A stretch of 64,000 nucleotides of DNA from Euonymus europaeus (Eukaryota > Streptophyta > Magnoliopsida > Celastrales > Celastraceae), in the NCBI GenBank assembly GCA_963580455.1, contig OY756962.1:16448001-16512000 (forward strand). The letters run 5' to 3'. The translations under genes and the position numbers were made by a program. Below are positions 1 through 13,585 of the stretch, one piece after another; the first letter of the stretch is position 1; every line of letters starts with the position of its first letter. Below the pieces are notes generated by a model. That model was not told the DNA's origin, did no database searches, and worked only from the letters and a program-made list of their open reading frames with translations.

Positions 1-1439
1 AAGCTTCCTAGATTATTTCGATGCCAAAAAATGAACTTTTTACAACAAATGGACAAAACCGTTAAAAGCTCCTCCATAGAGGGAGTTGAGCAACTTCGGA
101 CCATCAAAGTTGCTCGGTGTACACTTTTTATTGTTTTTCCATGTCAAATTTTACGAGTATAAGCTTCCAAGATTATTTTGACGCCAAAACAACAACTTTT
201 TATCACAAATTTACAAAACCGTTAAAAGCTCCTCCATAGAGAGAGTTGAGCAACTTCGGACCAACAAAGTTTTTCGGGATACACTTTTTATTGTTCTTCT
301 ATGTCAAATTTTACGAGTATAAGCTTCCTAGATTATTTCGATGTTAAAACACCATCTTTCTTTGACAAATGGACAAAACCGTTAAAAGACCATCCATAGA
401 GAGAGTTGAGCAACTTCGGACCATCGAAGTTGCTCGGTGTACACTTTTTATTGTTCTTCTATATCAAATTTTATGAGTATAAGCTTCCAAGATTATTTCG
501 ATTCCAAATCACCAACTTTCTATGAGAAATGGACAAAACCGTAAAAGCTCCTACATAGAGAGAGTTGAGCAACTTCGAACCATCAAAGTTGCTTATTGTA
601 AACTTTTTATTGTCCTTCTATGTTAAATTTTATGAGTATAAGCTTCCTAGATTATTTCGATGCCAAAAAATAAACATTTTACGACAAATGGATAAAACCG
701 TTAATAGGTCTTCCATAGAGAGAGTTGAGATACTTCGGACCATCAAAGTTGCTCGGTGTACACTTTTTATTGTTCTTCTATGTCAAATTTTATGATTATA
801 AGCTTCCTAGATTATTTCGATGCTAAAACACCATCTTTCTATGACAAATGGAGAAAACCGTTAAAAGCCCCTTCATAAAGAGAGTTGAGCAACTTCGGAC
901 CATCAAAGTTGCTCGGCGTACACTTTTTATTGTTATTCTATGTCAAATTTTATGAGTATAAGCTTCCAAGATTATTTCGATTCCAAATCACCAACTTTCT
1001 ATCAGAAATGGACAAAACCGTTAAAAGCTCCTCCATAGAGAGAGTTGAGGAACTTCGAACCATCAAGGTTGCTCATTGTACTCTTTTTATTGTTCTTCTA
1101 TGTTAAATTTTACGAGCATAAGCTTCCAAGATTATTCCGATGCCAAAACAACAACTTTTTATCACAAATTGACAAAACCGTTAAAAGCTCCTCCATAGAG
1201 AGAGTTGAGCAACTTCGGACCAACAAAGTTTTTCGGGATACACTTTTTATTGTTCTTCTATGTCAAATTTTACGAGTACAAGCTTCCTAGATTATTTCGA
1301 TGTTAAAACACCATCTTTCTTTGACAAATTGACAAAACCGTTAAAAGCTCCTCCATAGAAAGAGTTGAGCAACTTCTGACCAACAAAGTTTTTCGGGATA
1401 CACTTTTTATTGTTCTTCTATGTCAAATTTTACGAGTAT
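1..1439. repeat. Nine-monomer block, copy 1 (paired with about 4301-5740)
   Basis: Monomer order and private variants match those beginning at 4301: the GGGAGTTGAG variant in the first monomer, GACGCCAAAACAACAAC in the second, and GACCATCCATAG in the third. The match ends near 1440, where this copy has TTCAATGCTAAAAC but the partner near 5741 has TTCGATGTTAAAAC. Copy 1 lacks one T at about 541, so later monomers sit one base earlier in phase. Offset is about 4,300 bp, i.e. 27 monomers less the 20 bp missing from the monomer at 2400. Confidence 0.8.
88..115. other. Dyad symmetry within the monomer (representative copy)
   Basis: GAGCAACTT at 88-96 and AAGTTGCTC at 107-115 are perfect 9-bp inverted repeats around a 10-nt loop (CGGACCATCA). 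The same arrangement recurs in very many monomers. Classes differ: CCAACAAAGTTTCTC monomers have one mismatch, GAGATACTT or GAGAAACTT monomers are broken, and monomers with GAACAACTT have AAGTTGTTC opposite, restoring full pairing (29097-29105 with 29116-29124). The 78-bp short monomers lose the right arm. A role in cruciform formation or protein binding is inference. Confidence 0.75.
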
Positions 1440-3180
1440 AAGCTTCCTAGATTATTTCAATGCTAAAACACCATCTTTCTATGACAAATGGAGACAACCG
1501 TTAAAAGCCCCTCCATAGAGAGAGTTGAGCAACTTCGGACCATCAAAGTTGTTCGGCGTACACTTTTTATTGTTATTCTATGTCAAATTTTATGAGTATA
1601 AGCTTCCAAGATTATTTCGATTCCAAATCACCAACTTTCTATCAAAAATGGACAAAACCGTTAAAAGCTCCTCCATAGAGAGAGTTGAGCAACTTCGAAC
1701 CATCAAGGTTGCTCGATGTACACTTTTTATTGTTCTTCTATGTTAAATTTTACGAGTATAAGCTTCCAAGATTATTTCGATGCTAAAACAGCAACTTTTT
1801 ATCAGAAATTTACAAAACCGTTAAAAGCTCCTCCATAGAGAGAGTTGAGCAACTTCGGACCAACAAAGTTTTTCGGGATACACTTTTAATTGTTCTTCTT
1901 TGTCAAATTTTACGAGTATAAGCTTCCTACACTATTTCGATGCCGAAAAATGAACTTTTTACAACAAATGGACAAAACCGTAAAACGCTCCTCCATAGAG
2001 AGAGTTGAGCAACTTAGGACTATCAAAGTTGCTCGGTGTACACTTTTTATTGTTTTTCCATGTCAAATTTTACGAGTATAAGCTTCCAAGATTATTTCGA
2101 TGCCAAAACACCCACTTTTTATCACAAATAGACAAAACCATTAAAAGCTCCTCCATAGAGAGAGTTTTACAACGTCGGACCAACAGAGTTGCTGGGGATA
2201 CACTTTTTATTGTTCTTCTTTGTCAAATTTTATGAGTATAAGCTTCCTAGATTATTTCGATGCTAAAACAACATCTTTCTATGACAAATCGACAAAACCG
2301 TTAAAAGGCCCTCCATAGAGAGAGTTGAGCAACTTCGGACCATCGAAGTTGCTCGGTGTACACTTTTTATTGTTATTCTATGTCAAATTTTACGAGTATA
2401 TGCTTCCAAGATTATTTCGACTCCAAATCACCAACTTTCTATGAGAAATGGACAAAACCGTTAAATGCTCCTCCATAGAGAGTGTGGAGCAACTTCGAAC
2501 CATCAAAGTTTTTCGATGTACATTAAATTCTATGAGTATAAGCTTCCTAGATTATTTCGATGCCAAAAAATGAACATTTTACGACAAATAGACAAAACCG
2601 TTAAAAGCCCCTCCATATAGAGAGTTGAGCAACTTCGGACCATCAAAGTTGCTCGGTGTACACTTTTTATTGTTATTCTATGTCAAATTTTATGAGTATA
2701 AGCTTCCAAGATTATTTCGATTCCAAATCGCCAACTTTCTATGAGAAATGGACAAAACCGTTAAAAGCTCCTCCGTAGAGAGAGTTGAGCAACTTCGAAC
2801 CATCAAAGTTGCTCGATATAAACTTTTTATTGTTCTTCTATGTTAAATTTTATGAGTATAAGCTTCCTAGATTATTTCGATGCCAAAAAACAAACTTTTT
2901 ACGACAAATGGAAAAAACCGTTAAAAGCTCCTCCATAGAGAGAGTTGAGATACTTCGGACCGTCAAAGTTGCTCGGTGTACACTCTTTATTGTTCTTCCA
3001 TGTCAAATTTTACGAGTATAAGCTTCCTAGATTATTGCGATGCCAAAACACCATCTTTCTATGACAAATGGACAAAACCGTTAAAAGCCCCTCCATAGAG
3101 AAGAGTTGAGCAACTTCTGACCAACAAAGTTTCTCGGGATACACTTTTTATTGTTCTTCTATGTCAAATTTTATGAGTAT
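1440..3180. repeat. Long-range duplicated block, copy 1 (paired with about 21.4-23.6 kb)
   Basis: Monomer order and rare private variants match about 21420-23640. Shared markers are GGAGACAACCG (about 1490), GAGTTTTACAACGTCGG (about 2160), a 140-bp monomer with a 20-bp deletion (2400-2539), and a 1-bp insertion giving GAGAAGAGTTGAG (about 3100). The offset is about 19,980 bp up to position 1900 and 20,459 bp after it, because the distant copy has three extra monomers (480 bp) at about 21900-22378. Confidence 0.85.
2400..2539. repeat. 140-bp monomer with 20-bp deletion, copy 1
   Basis: The HindIII site is changed to ATGCTT and the next monomer starts 140 bp later. The missing 20 bp lie in the T-rich segment before the monomer end: GATGTACATTAAATTC replaces the usual run through TTTTTATTGTTCTTC. 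A full-length relative with the same TTCGACTCCAAATCACC and GTGGAGCAACTTCGAAC character lies at 24440-24599. Confidence 0.9.
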
Positions 3181-4300
3181 AAGCTTCCAAGATTATTTCG
3201 ATTCCAAATCACCAACTTTCTATGAGAAATGGACAAAACCGTTAAAAGCTCCTACATAGAGAGAGTTTAGCAACTTCGAACCATCAAAGTTGCTCGATGT
3301 AAACTTTTTATTGTCCTTCTATGTTAAATTTTATGAGTATAAGCTTCCTAGATTATTTCGATGCCAAAAAATAAACTTTTTACGACAAATGGACAAAACC
3401 GTTAAAAGGTCCTCCATAGAGAGAGTTGAGATACTTCGGATCATCAAAGTTGCTCGGTGTACACTTTTTATTGTTCTTCTATGTCAAATTTTATGAGTAT
3501 AAGCTTCCTAGATTATTTCAATGCTAAAACACCATCTTTCTATGACAAATGGAGAAAACCGCTAAAAGCTCCTCCATAGAGAGAGTTGAGGAACTTCGAA
3601 CCATCAAGGTTGCTCATTGTACTCTTTTTATTGTTCTTCTATGTTAAATTTTACGAGCATAAGCTTCCAATATTATTCCGATGCCAAAACAACAACTTTT
3701 TATCACAAATTGACAAAACCGTTAAAAGCTCCTCCATAGAGAGAGTTGAGCAACTTCGGACCAACAAAGTTTTTCGGGATACACTTTTTATTGTTCTTCT
3801 ATGTCAAATTTTACGAGTACAAGCTTCCTAGATTATTTCGATGTTAAAACACCATCTTTCTTTGACAAATGAACAAAACCGTTAAAAGCTCCTCTATAGA
3901 GAGAGTTGAGCAACTTCGAACCATCAAAGTTGCTCGATGTAAACTTTTTATTGTTCTTCTATGTTAAATTTTATGAGTATAAGCTTCCTAGATTATTTCG
4001 ATGCCAAAAAATAAACTTTTTACGGAAAATGGAAAAAACCGTTAAAAGCTCCTCCATAGAGAGAGTTGAGATACTTCGGACCGTCAAAGTCGCTCGGTGT
4101 ACACTCTTTATTGTTCTTCTATGTCAAATTTTACGAGTATAAGCTTCCTAGATTATTGCGATGCTAAAACACCATCTTTCTATAACAAATGGACAAAACC
4201 GTTAAAAGCCCCTCCATAGAGAGAGTTGAGCAACTTCAAACCAACAAAGTTTCTCGGGATACACTTTTCATTGTTCTTCTATGTCAAATTTTACGAGTAT

Positions 4301-5740
4301 AAGCTTCCTAGATTATTTCGATGCCAAAAAATGAACTTTTTACAACAAATGGACAAAACCGTTAAAAGCTCCTCCATAGAGGGAGTTGAGCAACTTCGGA
4401 CCATCAAAGTTGCTCGGTGTACACTTTTTATTGTTTTTCCATGTCAAATTTTACGAGTATAAGCTTCCAAGATTATTTTGACGCCAAAACAACAACTTTT
4501 TATCACAAATTGACAAAACCGTTAAAAGCTCCTCCATAGAGAGAGTTGAGCAACTTCGGACCAACAAAGTTTTTCGGGATACACTTTTTATTGTTCTTCT
4601 ATGTCAAATTTTACGAGTATAAGCTTCCTAGATTATTTCGATGTTAAAACACCATCTTTCTTTGACAAATGGACAAAACCGTTAAAAGACCATCCATAGA
4701 GAGAGTTGAGCAACTTCGGACCATCGAAGTTGCTCGGTGTACACTTTTTATTGTTCTTCTATGTCAAATTTTATGAGTATAAGCTTCCAAGATTATTTCG
4801 ATTCCAAATCACCAACTTTCTATGAGAAATGGACAAAACCGTTAAAAGCTCCTACATAGAGAGAGTTGAGCAACTTCGAACCATCAAAGTTGCTTATTGT
4901 AAACTTTTTATTGTCCTTCTATGTTAAATTTTATGAGTATAAGCTTCCTAGATTATTTCGATGCCAAAAAATAAACTTTTTACGACAAATGGATAAAGCC
5001 GTTAATAGGTCTTCCATAGAGAGAGTTGAGATACTTCGGACCATCAAAGTTGCTCGGTGTACACTTTTTATTGTTCTTCTATGTCAAATTTTATGATTAT
5101 AAGCTTCCTAGATTATTTCGATGCTAAAACACCATCTTTCTATGACAAATGGAGAAAACCGTTAAAAGCCCCTTCATAAAGAGAGTTGAGCAACTTCGGA
5201 CCAACAAAGTTGCTCGGCGTACACTTTTTATTGTTATTCTATGTCAAATTTTATGAGTATAAGCTTCCAAGATTATTTCGATTCCAAATCACCAACTTTC
5301 TATCAGAAATGGACAAAACCGTTAAAAGCTCCTCCATAGAGAGAGTTGAGGAACTTCGAACCATCAAGGTTGCTCATTGTACTCTTTTTATTGTTCTTCT
5401 ATGTTAAATTTTATGAGCATAAGCTTCCAAGATTATTCCGATGCCAAAACAACAACTTTTTATCACAAATTGACAAAACCGTTAAAAGCTCCTCCATAGA
5501 GAGAGTTGAGCAACTTCGAACCAACAAAGTTTTTCGGGATACACTTTTTATTGTTCCTCTATGTCAAATTTTACGAGTACAAGCTTCCTAGATTATTTCG
5601 ATGTTAAAACACCATCTTTCTTTGACAAATTGACAAAACCGTTAAAAGCTCCTCCATAGAAAGAGTTGAGCAACTTCGGACCAACAAAGTTTTTCGGGAT
5701 ACACTTTTTATTGTTCTTCTATGTCAAATTTTACGAGTAT
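4301..5740. repeat. Nine-monomer block, copy 2 (paired with 1-1439)
   Basis: Second copy of the first nine monomers of the window, with the same order of monomer variants and only scattered substitutions by eye (for example ATAAACATTTTAC in copy 1 against ATAAACTTTTTAC here). Its first monomer also matches the one at 6221, one 1,920-bp (12-monomer) step downstream. Confidence 0.75.
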
Positions 5741-6220
5741 AAGCTTCCTAGATTATTTCGATGTTAAAACACCATCTTTCTTTGACAAATGGACAAAACC
5801 GTTAAAAGCTCCTCCATAGAGAGAGTTGAGCAACTTCGAGCCATCAAAGTTGCTCGATGTAAACTTTTTATTGTTCTTCTATGTTAAATTTTATGAGTAT
5901 AAGCTTCCTAGATTATTTCGATGCCAAAAAACAAACTTTTTACGGAAAATGGAAAAAATCGTTAAAAGCTCCTCCATAGAGAGAGTTGAGATACTTCGGA
6001 CCGTCAAAGTCGCTCGGTGTACACTCTTTATTGTTCTTCCAAGTCAAATTTTACGAGTATAAGCTTCCTAGATTATTGCGATGCTAAAACACCATATTTC
6101 TATGACAAATGGACAAAACCGTTAAAAGCCCCTCTATAGAGAGAGTTGAGCAACTTCAGACCAACAAAGTTTCTCGGGATACACTTTTCATTGTTCTTCT
6201 ATGTCAAATTTTACGAGCAT

Positions 6221-9200
6221 AAGCTTCCTAGATTATTTCGATGCCAAAAAATGAACTTTTTACAACAAATGGACAAAACCGTTAAAAGCTCCTCCATAGA
6301 GGGAGTTGAGCAACTTCGGACCAGCAAAGTTGCTCGGTGTACACTTTTTATTGTTTTTCCATGTCAAATTTTACGAGTATAAGCTTCTAAGATTATTTTG
6401 ACGCCAAAACAACAACTTTTTATCACAAATTGACAAAACCGTTAAAAGCTCCTCCATAGAGAGAGTTGAGCAACTTCGGACCAACAAAGTTTTTCGGGAT
6501 ACACTTTTTATTGTTCTTCTATGTCAAATGTTACGAGTATAAGCTTCCTAGATTATTTCGATGTTAAGACACCATCTTTCTTTCACAAATGGACAAAACC
6601 GTTAAAAGACCCTCGATAGAGAGAGTTGAGCAACTTCGGACCATCGAAGTTGCTCGGTGTACACTTTTTATTGTTCTTCTATGTCAAATTTTATGAGTAT
6701 AAGCTTCCAAGATTATTTGGATTCCAAATCACCAACTTTCTATGAGAAATGGACAAAACCGTTAAAAGCTCCTACATAGAGAGAGTTGAGCAACTTCGAA
6801 CCATCAAAGTTGCTCGATGTAAACTTTTTATTGTCCTTCTATGTTAAATTTTATGAGTATAAGCTTCCTAGATTATTTCGATGCCAAAAAATAAACTTTT
6901 TACGACAAATGGACAAAACCGTTAAAAGGTCCTCCATAGAGAGAGTTGAGATACTTCGGATCATCAAAGTTGCTCGGTGTACACTTTTTATTGTTCTTCT
7001 ATGTCAAATTTTATGAGTATAAGCTTCCTAGATTATTTCGATGCTAAAACACCATCTTTCTATGACAAATTGAGAAAACCGTTAAAAGCTCCTCCATAGA
7101 GAGAGTTGAGGAACTTCGAACCATCAAGGTTGCTCATTGTACTCTTTTTATTGTTCTTCTATGTTAAATTTTACGAGCATAAGCTTCCAAGATTATTCCG
7201 ATGCCAAAACAACAACTTTTTATCACAAATTGACAAAACCGTTAAAAGCTCCTCTATAGAGAGAGTTGAGCAACTTCGGACCAACAAAGTTTTTCGGGAT
7301 ACACTTTTTATTGTTCTTCTATGTCAAATTTTACGAGTACAAGCTTCCTAGATTATTTCGATGTTAAAACACCATCTTTCTTTGACAAATTGACAAAACC
7401 GTTAAAAGCTCCTCCATAGAAAGAGTTGAGCAACTTCGGACCAACAAAGTTTTTCGGGATACACTTTTTATTGTTCTTCTATGTCAAATTTTACGAGTAT
7501 AAGCTTCCTAGATTATTTCGATGTTAAAACACCATCTTTCTTTGACAAATGGACAAAACCGTTAAAAGCTCCTCCATAGAGAGAGTTGAGCAACTTCGAA
7601 CCATCAAAGTTGCTCGATGTAAACTTTTTATTGTTCTTCTATGTTAAATTTTATGAGTATAAGCTTCCTAGATTATTTCGATGCCAAAAAACAAACTTTT
7701 TATGGAAAATGGAAAAAAACCGTTAAAAGCTCCTCCATAGAGAGAGTTGAGATACTTCGGACCGTCAAAGTCGCTCGGTGTACACTCTTTATTGTTCTTC
7801 CATGTGAAATTTTACGAGTATAAGCTTCCTAGATTATTGCGATGCTGAAACACCATCTTTCTATGACAAATGGACAAAACCGTTAAAAGCCCCTCTATAG
7901 AGAGAGTTGAGCAACTTCAGACCAACAAAGTTTCTCGGGATACACTTTTCATTGTTCTTCTATGTCAAATTTTACGAGTATAAGCTTCCTAGATTATTTC
8001 GATGCCAAAAAATGAACTTTTTACAACAAATGGACAAACACGTTAAAAGCTCCTCTATAGAGGGAGTTGAGCATCTTCGGACCATCAAAGTTGCTCGGTG
8101 TACACTTTTTATTGTTTTTCCATGTCAAATTTTACGAGTATAAGCTTCCAAGATTATTTCGACGCCAAAACAACAACTTTTTATCACAAATTGACAAAAC
8201 CGTTAAAAGCTCCTCCGTAGAGAGAGTTGAGCAACTTCGGACCGACAAAGTTTCTCGGGATACACTTTTTATTGTTCTTCTATGTCAAATTTTACGAGTA
8301 TAAGCTTCCAAGATTATTTCGACGCCAAAAGAGCAACTTTTTATCACAAATTGACAAAACCGTTAAAAGCTCCTCCATAGAGAGAGTTGAGCAACTTCAG
8401 ACCAACAAAGTTTCTCGGGATACACTTTTAATTGTTCTTCCATGTCAAATTTTACGAGTATAAGCTTCCAAGATTATTTCGATGCCAAAACAGCAACTTT
8501 TTATCACAAATTGACAAAACCGTTAACAGCTCCTCCATAGAGAGAGTTGAGCAACTTCGAACCATCAAGGTTGCTCGATGTACACTTTTTATTGTTCTTC
8601 ATTGTTAAATTTTATGAGTATAAGCTTCCTAGATTATTTCGATGCCAAAAAATAAACTTTTTACGACAAATGGTCAAAACCGTTAAAAGGTCCTCCATAG
8701 AGAGAGTTGAGATACTTCGGACCATCAAAGTTTCTCGGTGTACATTTTTTATTGTTCTTCTATGTCAAATTTTATGAGTATAAGCTTCCTAGATTATTTC
8801 GATGCTAAAACACCATCTTTCTATGACAAATGGAGAAAACCGTTAAAAGCCCCTTCATAGAGAGAGTTGAGCAACTTCGGACCATCAAAGTTGCTCGGCG
8901 TACACTTTTTATTGTTATTCTATGTCAAATTTTATGAGTATAAGCTTCCAAGATTATTTCGATTCCAAATCACCAACTTTCTATCAGAAATGGACAAAAC
9001 CGTTAAAAGCTCCTTCTATAGAGAGAGTTGAGGAACTTCGAACCATCAAGGTTGCTCATTGTACTCTTTTTATTGTTCTTCTATGTTAAATTTTACGAGC
9101 ATAAGCTTCCAAGATTATTCCGATGCCAAAACAGCAACTTTTTATCACAAATTGACAAAACCGTTAAAAGCTCCTCCATAGAGAGAGTTGAGCAACTTCG

Positions 9201-9903
9201 GACCAACAAAGTTTTTCGGGATACACTTTTTATTGTTCTTCTATGTCAAATTTTACGAGTACAAGCTTCCTAGATTATTTCGATGTTAAAACACAATCTT
9301 TCTTTGACAAATTGACAAAATCGTTAAAAGCTCCTTCATAGAAAGAGTTGAGCAACTTCGGACCAACAAAGTTTTTCGGGATACACTTTTTATTGTTCTT
9401 CTATGTCAAATTTTATGAGTATAAGCTTCCTAGATTATTTCGATGTTAAAACACCATCTTTCTTTGACAAATGGACAAAACCGTTAAAAGCTCCTCCATA
9501 GAGAGAGTTGAGCAACTTCGAGCCATCAAAGTTGCTCGATGTAAACTTTTTATTGTTCTTCTATGTTAAATTTTATGAGTATAAGCTTCCTAGATTATTT
9601 CGATGCCAAAAAAACAAACTTTTTACGGAAAATGGAAAAAACCGTTAAAAGCTCCTCCATAGAGAGAGTTGAGATACTTCCGACCGTCAAAGTCGCTCGG
9701 TGTACACTCTTTATTGTTCTTCCATGTCAACTTTTACGAGTATAAGCTTCCTAGATTATTGCGATGCTAAAACACCATATTTCTATGACAAATGGACAAA
9801 ACCGTTAAAAGCCCCTCTATAGAGAGAGTTGAGCAACTTCAGACCAACAAAGTTTCTCGGGATACACTTTTCATTGTTCTTCTATGTCAAATTTTACGAG
9901 TAT
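6221..9903. repeat. 3,683-bp higher-order repeat unit (23 monomers), copy 1
   Basis: The monomer series starting at 6221 recurs at 9904 with a constant offset of 3,682-3,684 bp. Private markers are AAGCTTCTAAGATTATTTTG (6381 and 10063), ATGTTACGAG followed by GTTAAGACACC (about 6529 and 10211), the GGACAAACACG error in a core block (about 8033 and 11717) and GACGCCAAAAGAGCAAC (about 8320 and 12003 in slightly changed form). A nested relationship exists inside the unit: monomers near 6146, 7907, 9829 and 11591 recur at alternating steps of about 1,761 and 1,922 bp. Confidence 0.8.
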
Positions 9904-12820
9904 AAGCTTCCTAGATTATTTCGATGCCAAAAAATGAACTTTTTACAACAAATGGAAAAAACCGTTAAAAGCTCCTCCATAGAGAGAGTTGAGCAACTTC
10001 GGACCATCAAAGTTGCTCGGTGTACACTTTTTATTGTTTTTCCATGTCAAATTTTACGAGTATAAGCTTCTAAGATTATTTTGACGCCAAAACAACAACT
10101 TTTTATCACAAATTGACAAAACCGTTAAAAGCTCCTCCATAGAGAGAGTTGAGCAACTTCGGACCAACAAAGTTTTTCGGGATACACTTTTTATTGTTCT
10201 TCTATGTCAAATGTTACGAGTATAAGCTTCCTAGATTATTTCGATGTTAAGACACCATCTTTCTTTCACAAATGGACAAAACCGTTAAAAGACCCTCGAT
10301 AGAGAGAGTTGAGCAACTTCGGACCATCGAAGTTGCTCGGTGTACACTTTTTATTGTTCTTCTATGTCAAATTTTATGAGTATAAGCTTCCAAGATTATT
10401 TCGATTCCAAATCACCAACTTTCTATGAGAAATGGACAAAACCGTTAAAAGCTCCTACATAGAGAGAGTTGAGCAACTTCGAACCATCAAAGTTGCTCGA
10501 TGTAAACTTTTTATTGTCCTTCTATGTTAAATTTTATGAGTATAAGCTTCCTAGATTATTTCGATGCCAAAAAATAAACTTTTTACGACAAATGGACAAA
10601 ACCGTTAAAAGGTCCTCCATAGAGAGAGTTGAGATACTTCGGATCATCAAAGTTGCTCGGTGTACACTTTTTATTGTTCTTCTATGTCAAATTTTATGAG
10701 TATAAGCTTCCTAGATTATTTCGATGCTAAAACACCATCTTTCTATGACAAATGGAGAAAACCGTTAAAAGCTCCTCCATAGAGAGAGTTGAGGAACTTC
10801 GAACCATCAAGGTTGCTCATTGTACTCTTTTTATTGTTATTCTATGTTAAATTTTACGAGCATAAGCTTCCAAGATTATTCCGATGCCAAAACAACAACT
10901 TTTTATCACAAATTGACAAAACCGTTAAAAGCTCCTCCATAGAGAGAGTTGAGCAACTTCGGACCAACAAAGTTTTTCGGGATACACTTTTTATTGTTCT
11001 TCTATGTCAAATTTTACGAGTACAAGCTTCCTAGATTATTTCGATGTTAAAACACCATCTTTCTTTGACAAATTGACAAAACCGTTAAAAGCTCCTCCAT
11101 AGAAAGAGTTGAGCAACTTCGGACCAACAAAGTTTTTCGGGATACACTTTTTATTGTTCTTCTATGTCAAATTTTACGAGTATAAGCTTCCTAGATTATT
11201 CCGATGTTAAAACACCATCTTTCTTTGACAAATGGACAAAACCGTTAAAAGCTCCTCCATAGAGAGAGCTGAGCAACTTCGAACCATCAAAGTTGCTCGA
11301 TGTAAACTTTTTATTGTTCTTCTATGTTAAATTTTATGAGTATAAGCTTCCTAGATTATTTCGATGCCAAAAAACAAACTTTTTACGGAAAATGGAAAAA
11401 ACCGTTAAAAGCTCCTCCATAGAGAGAGTTGAGATACTTCGGACCGTCAAAGTCGCTCGGTGTACACTCTTTATTGTTCTTCCATGTGAAATTTTACGAG
11501 TATAAGCTTTTCCTAGATTATTGCGATGCTGAAACACCATCTTTCTATGACAAATGGTCAAAACCGTTAAAAGCCCCTCTATAGAGAGAGTTGAGCAACT
11601 TCAGACCAACAAAGTTTCTCGGGATACACTTTTCATTGTTCTTCTATGTCAAATTTTACGAGTATAAGCTTCCTAGATTATTTCGATGCCAAAAAATGAA
11701 ATTTTTACAACAAATGGACAAACACGTTAAAAGCTCCTCCATAGAGGGAGTTGAGCATCTTCGGACCATCAAAGTTGCTCGGTGTACACTTTTTATTGTT
11801 TTTCCATGTCAAATTTTACGACTATAAGCTTCCAAGATTATTTCGACGCCAAAACAACAACTTTTTATCACAAATTGACAAAACCGTTAAAAGCTCCTCC
11901 GTAGAGAGAGTTGAGCAACTTCGGACCGACAAAGTTTCTCGGGATACACTTTTTATTGTTCTTCTATGTCAAATTTTACGAGTATTAGCCTCCAAGATTA
12001 TTTCAACGCCAAAAGAGCAACTTTTTATCACAAATTGACAAAACCGTTAAAAGCTCCTCCATAGAGAGAGTTGAGCAACTTCAGACCAACAAAGTTTCTC
12101 GGGATACACTTTTAATTGTTCTTCTATGTCAAATTTTACGAGTATAAGCTTCCTAGATTATTTCGATGCCAAAAAATGAACTTTTTACAACAAATGGACA
12201 AAACCCTTAAAAGCTCCTCTATAGAGAGAGTTGAGCAGCTTCGGACCATCAAAGTTGCTCGGTGTACACTTTTTATTGTTCTTCCATGTCAAATTTTACG
12301 AGTATAAGCCTCCAAGATTATTTCGATGCCAAAACAGCAACTTTTTATCACAAATTGACAAAACCGTTAACAGCTCCTCCATAGAGAGAGTTGAGCAACT
12401 TCGAACCATCAACGTTGCTCGATGTACACTTTTTATTGTTCTTCATTGTTAAATTTTATGAGTATAAGCTTCCTAGATTATTTCGATGCCAAAAAATAAA
12501 CTTTTTACGACAAATGGACAAAACCGTTAAAAGGTCCTCCATAGAGAGAGTTGAGATACTTCGGACCATCAAAGTTTCTCGGTGTACATTTTTTATTGTT
12601 CTTCTATGTCAAATTTTATGAGTATAAGCTTCCTAGATTATTTCGATGCTAAAACACCATCTTTCTATGACAAATGGAGAAAACCGTTAAAAGCCCCTTC
12701 ATAGAGAGAGTTGAGCAACTTCGGACCATCAAAGTTGCTCGGCGTACACTTTTTATTGTTATTCTATGTCAAATTTTATGAGTATAAGCTTCCAAGATTA
12801 TTTCGATTCCAAATCACCAA
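9904..12820. repeat. 3,683-bp higher-order repeat unit, copy 2 (incomplete)
   Basis: Follows copy 1 directly and keeps its monomer order through the equivalent of about 8.98 kb. One extra monomer is present (about 12146-12305), shifting the offset from 3,683 to 3,843 bp. It also has a +2 insertion at a HindIII junction (AAGCTTTTCCTAG near 11504). Similarity stops within the monomer starting near 12786, whose first half matches the expected type while its second half matches another class. Confidence 0.75.
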
Positions 12821-13585
12821 CTTTTTATCACAAATTGACAACACCGTTAAAAGCTCCTCCATAGAGAGAGTTGAGCAACTTCGGACCAACAAAGTTTTTC
12901 AGAATACACTTTTTATTGTTCTTCTATGTCAAATTTTACGAGTATAAGCTTCCTAGATTATTTCGATGTTAAAACACCATCTTTCATTGACAAATGGACA
13001 AAACCGTTAAAAGAGCCTCCATAGAGAGAGTTGAGCAACTTCGGACCATCGAAGTTGCTCGGTGTACACTTTTTATTGTTATTCTATGTCAAATTTTATG
13101 AGTATAAGCTTCCAAGATTATTTCGATTCCAAATCACCAACTTTCTATCAGAAATGGACAAAACCGTTAAAAGCTCCTCCATAGAGAGAGTTGAGCAACT
13201 TCGAACCATCAAGGTTGCTCGATTTACACTTTTTATTGTTCTTCTATGTTAAATTTTACGTGTATAAGCTTCCAAGATTATTTCGATGCCAAAACAGCAA
13301 CTTTTTATCACAAATTGACAAAACCATTAAAAGCTCCTCCATAGAGAGAGTTGAGCAGCTTCGGACCAACAAAGTTTTTCGGGATACATTTTTTATTGTT
13401 CTTCTATGTCAAATTTTACGAGTATAAGCTTCCTAGATTATTTCGATGTTAAAACACTATCTTTCTTTGACAAATGGACAAAACCGTTAAAAGACCCTCC
13501 ATGGAGAGAGTTGAGCAACTTCGGACCATCGAAGTTGCTCGGTGTACACTTTTTATTGTTATTCTATGTCAAATTTTATGAGTAT
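12821..13585. repeat. Mixed satellite monomers between blocks
   Basis: About five 160-bp monomers with variants shared with the neighbouring 13.6-18.0 kb blocks (GTTAAAACACCATCTTTCAT, GCCAAAACAGCAAC, TTCCAAATCACCAAC). I could not assign a clear higher-order unit. No gene is seen. Confidence 0.6.

Noticed and set aside
90..125. CENP-B-box-like motif near CTTCGGACCAACAAAG or TTTCTCGGGATAC
   Set aside because: Only about six of the nine essential positions of the mammalian motif can be matched in the best alignment, and the CGGG half is not correctly spaced from TTCG. A CENP-B homologue binding satellites is not established in plants.
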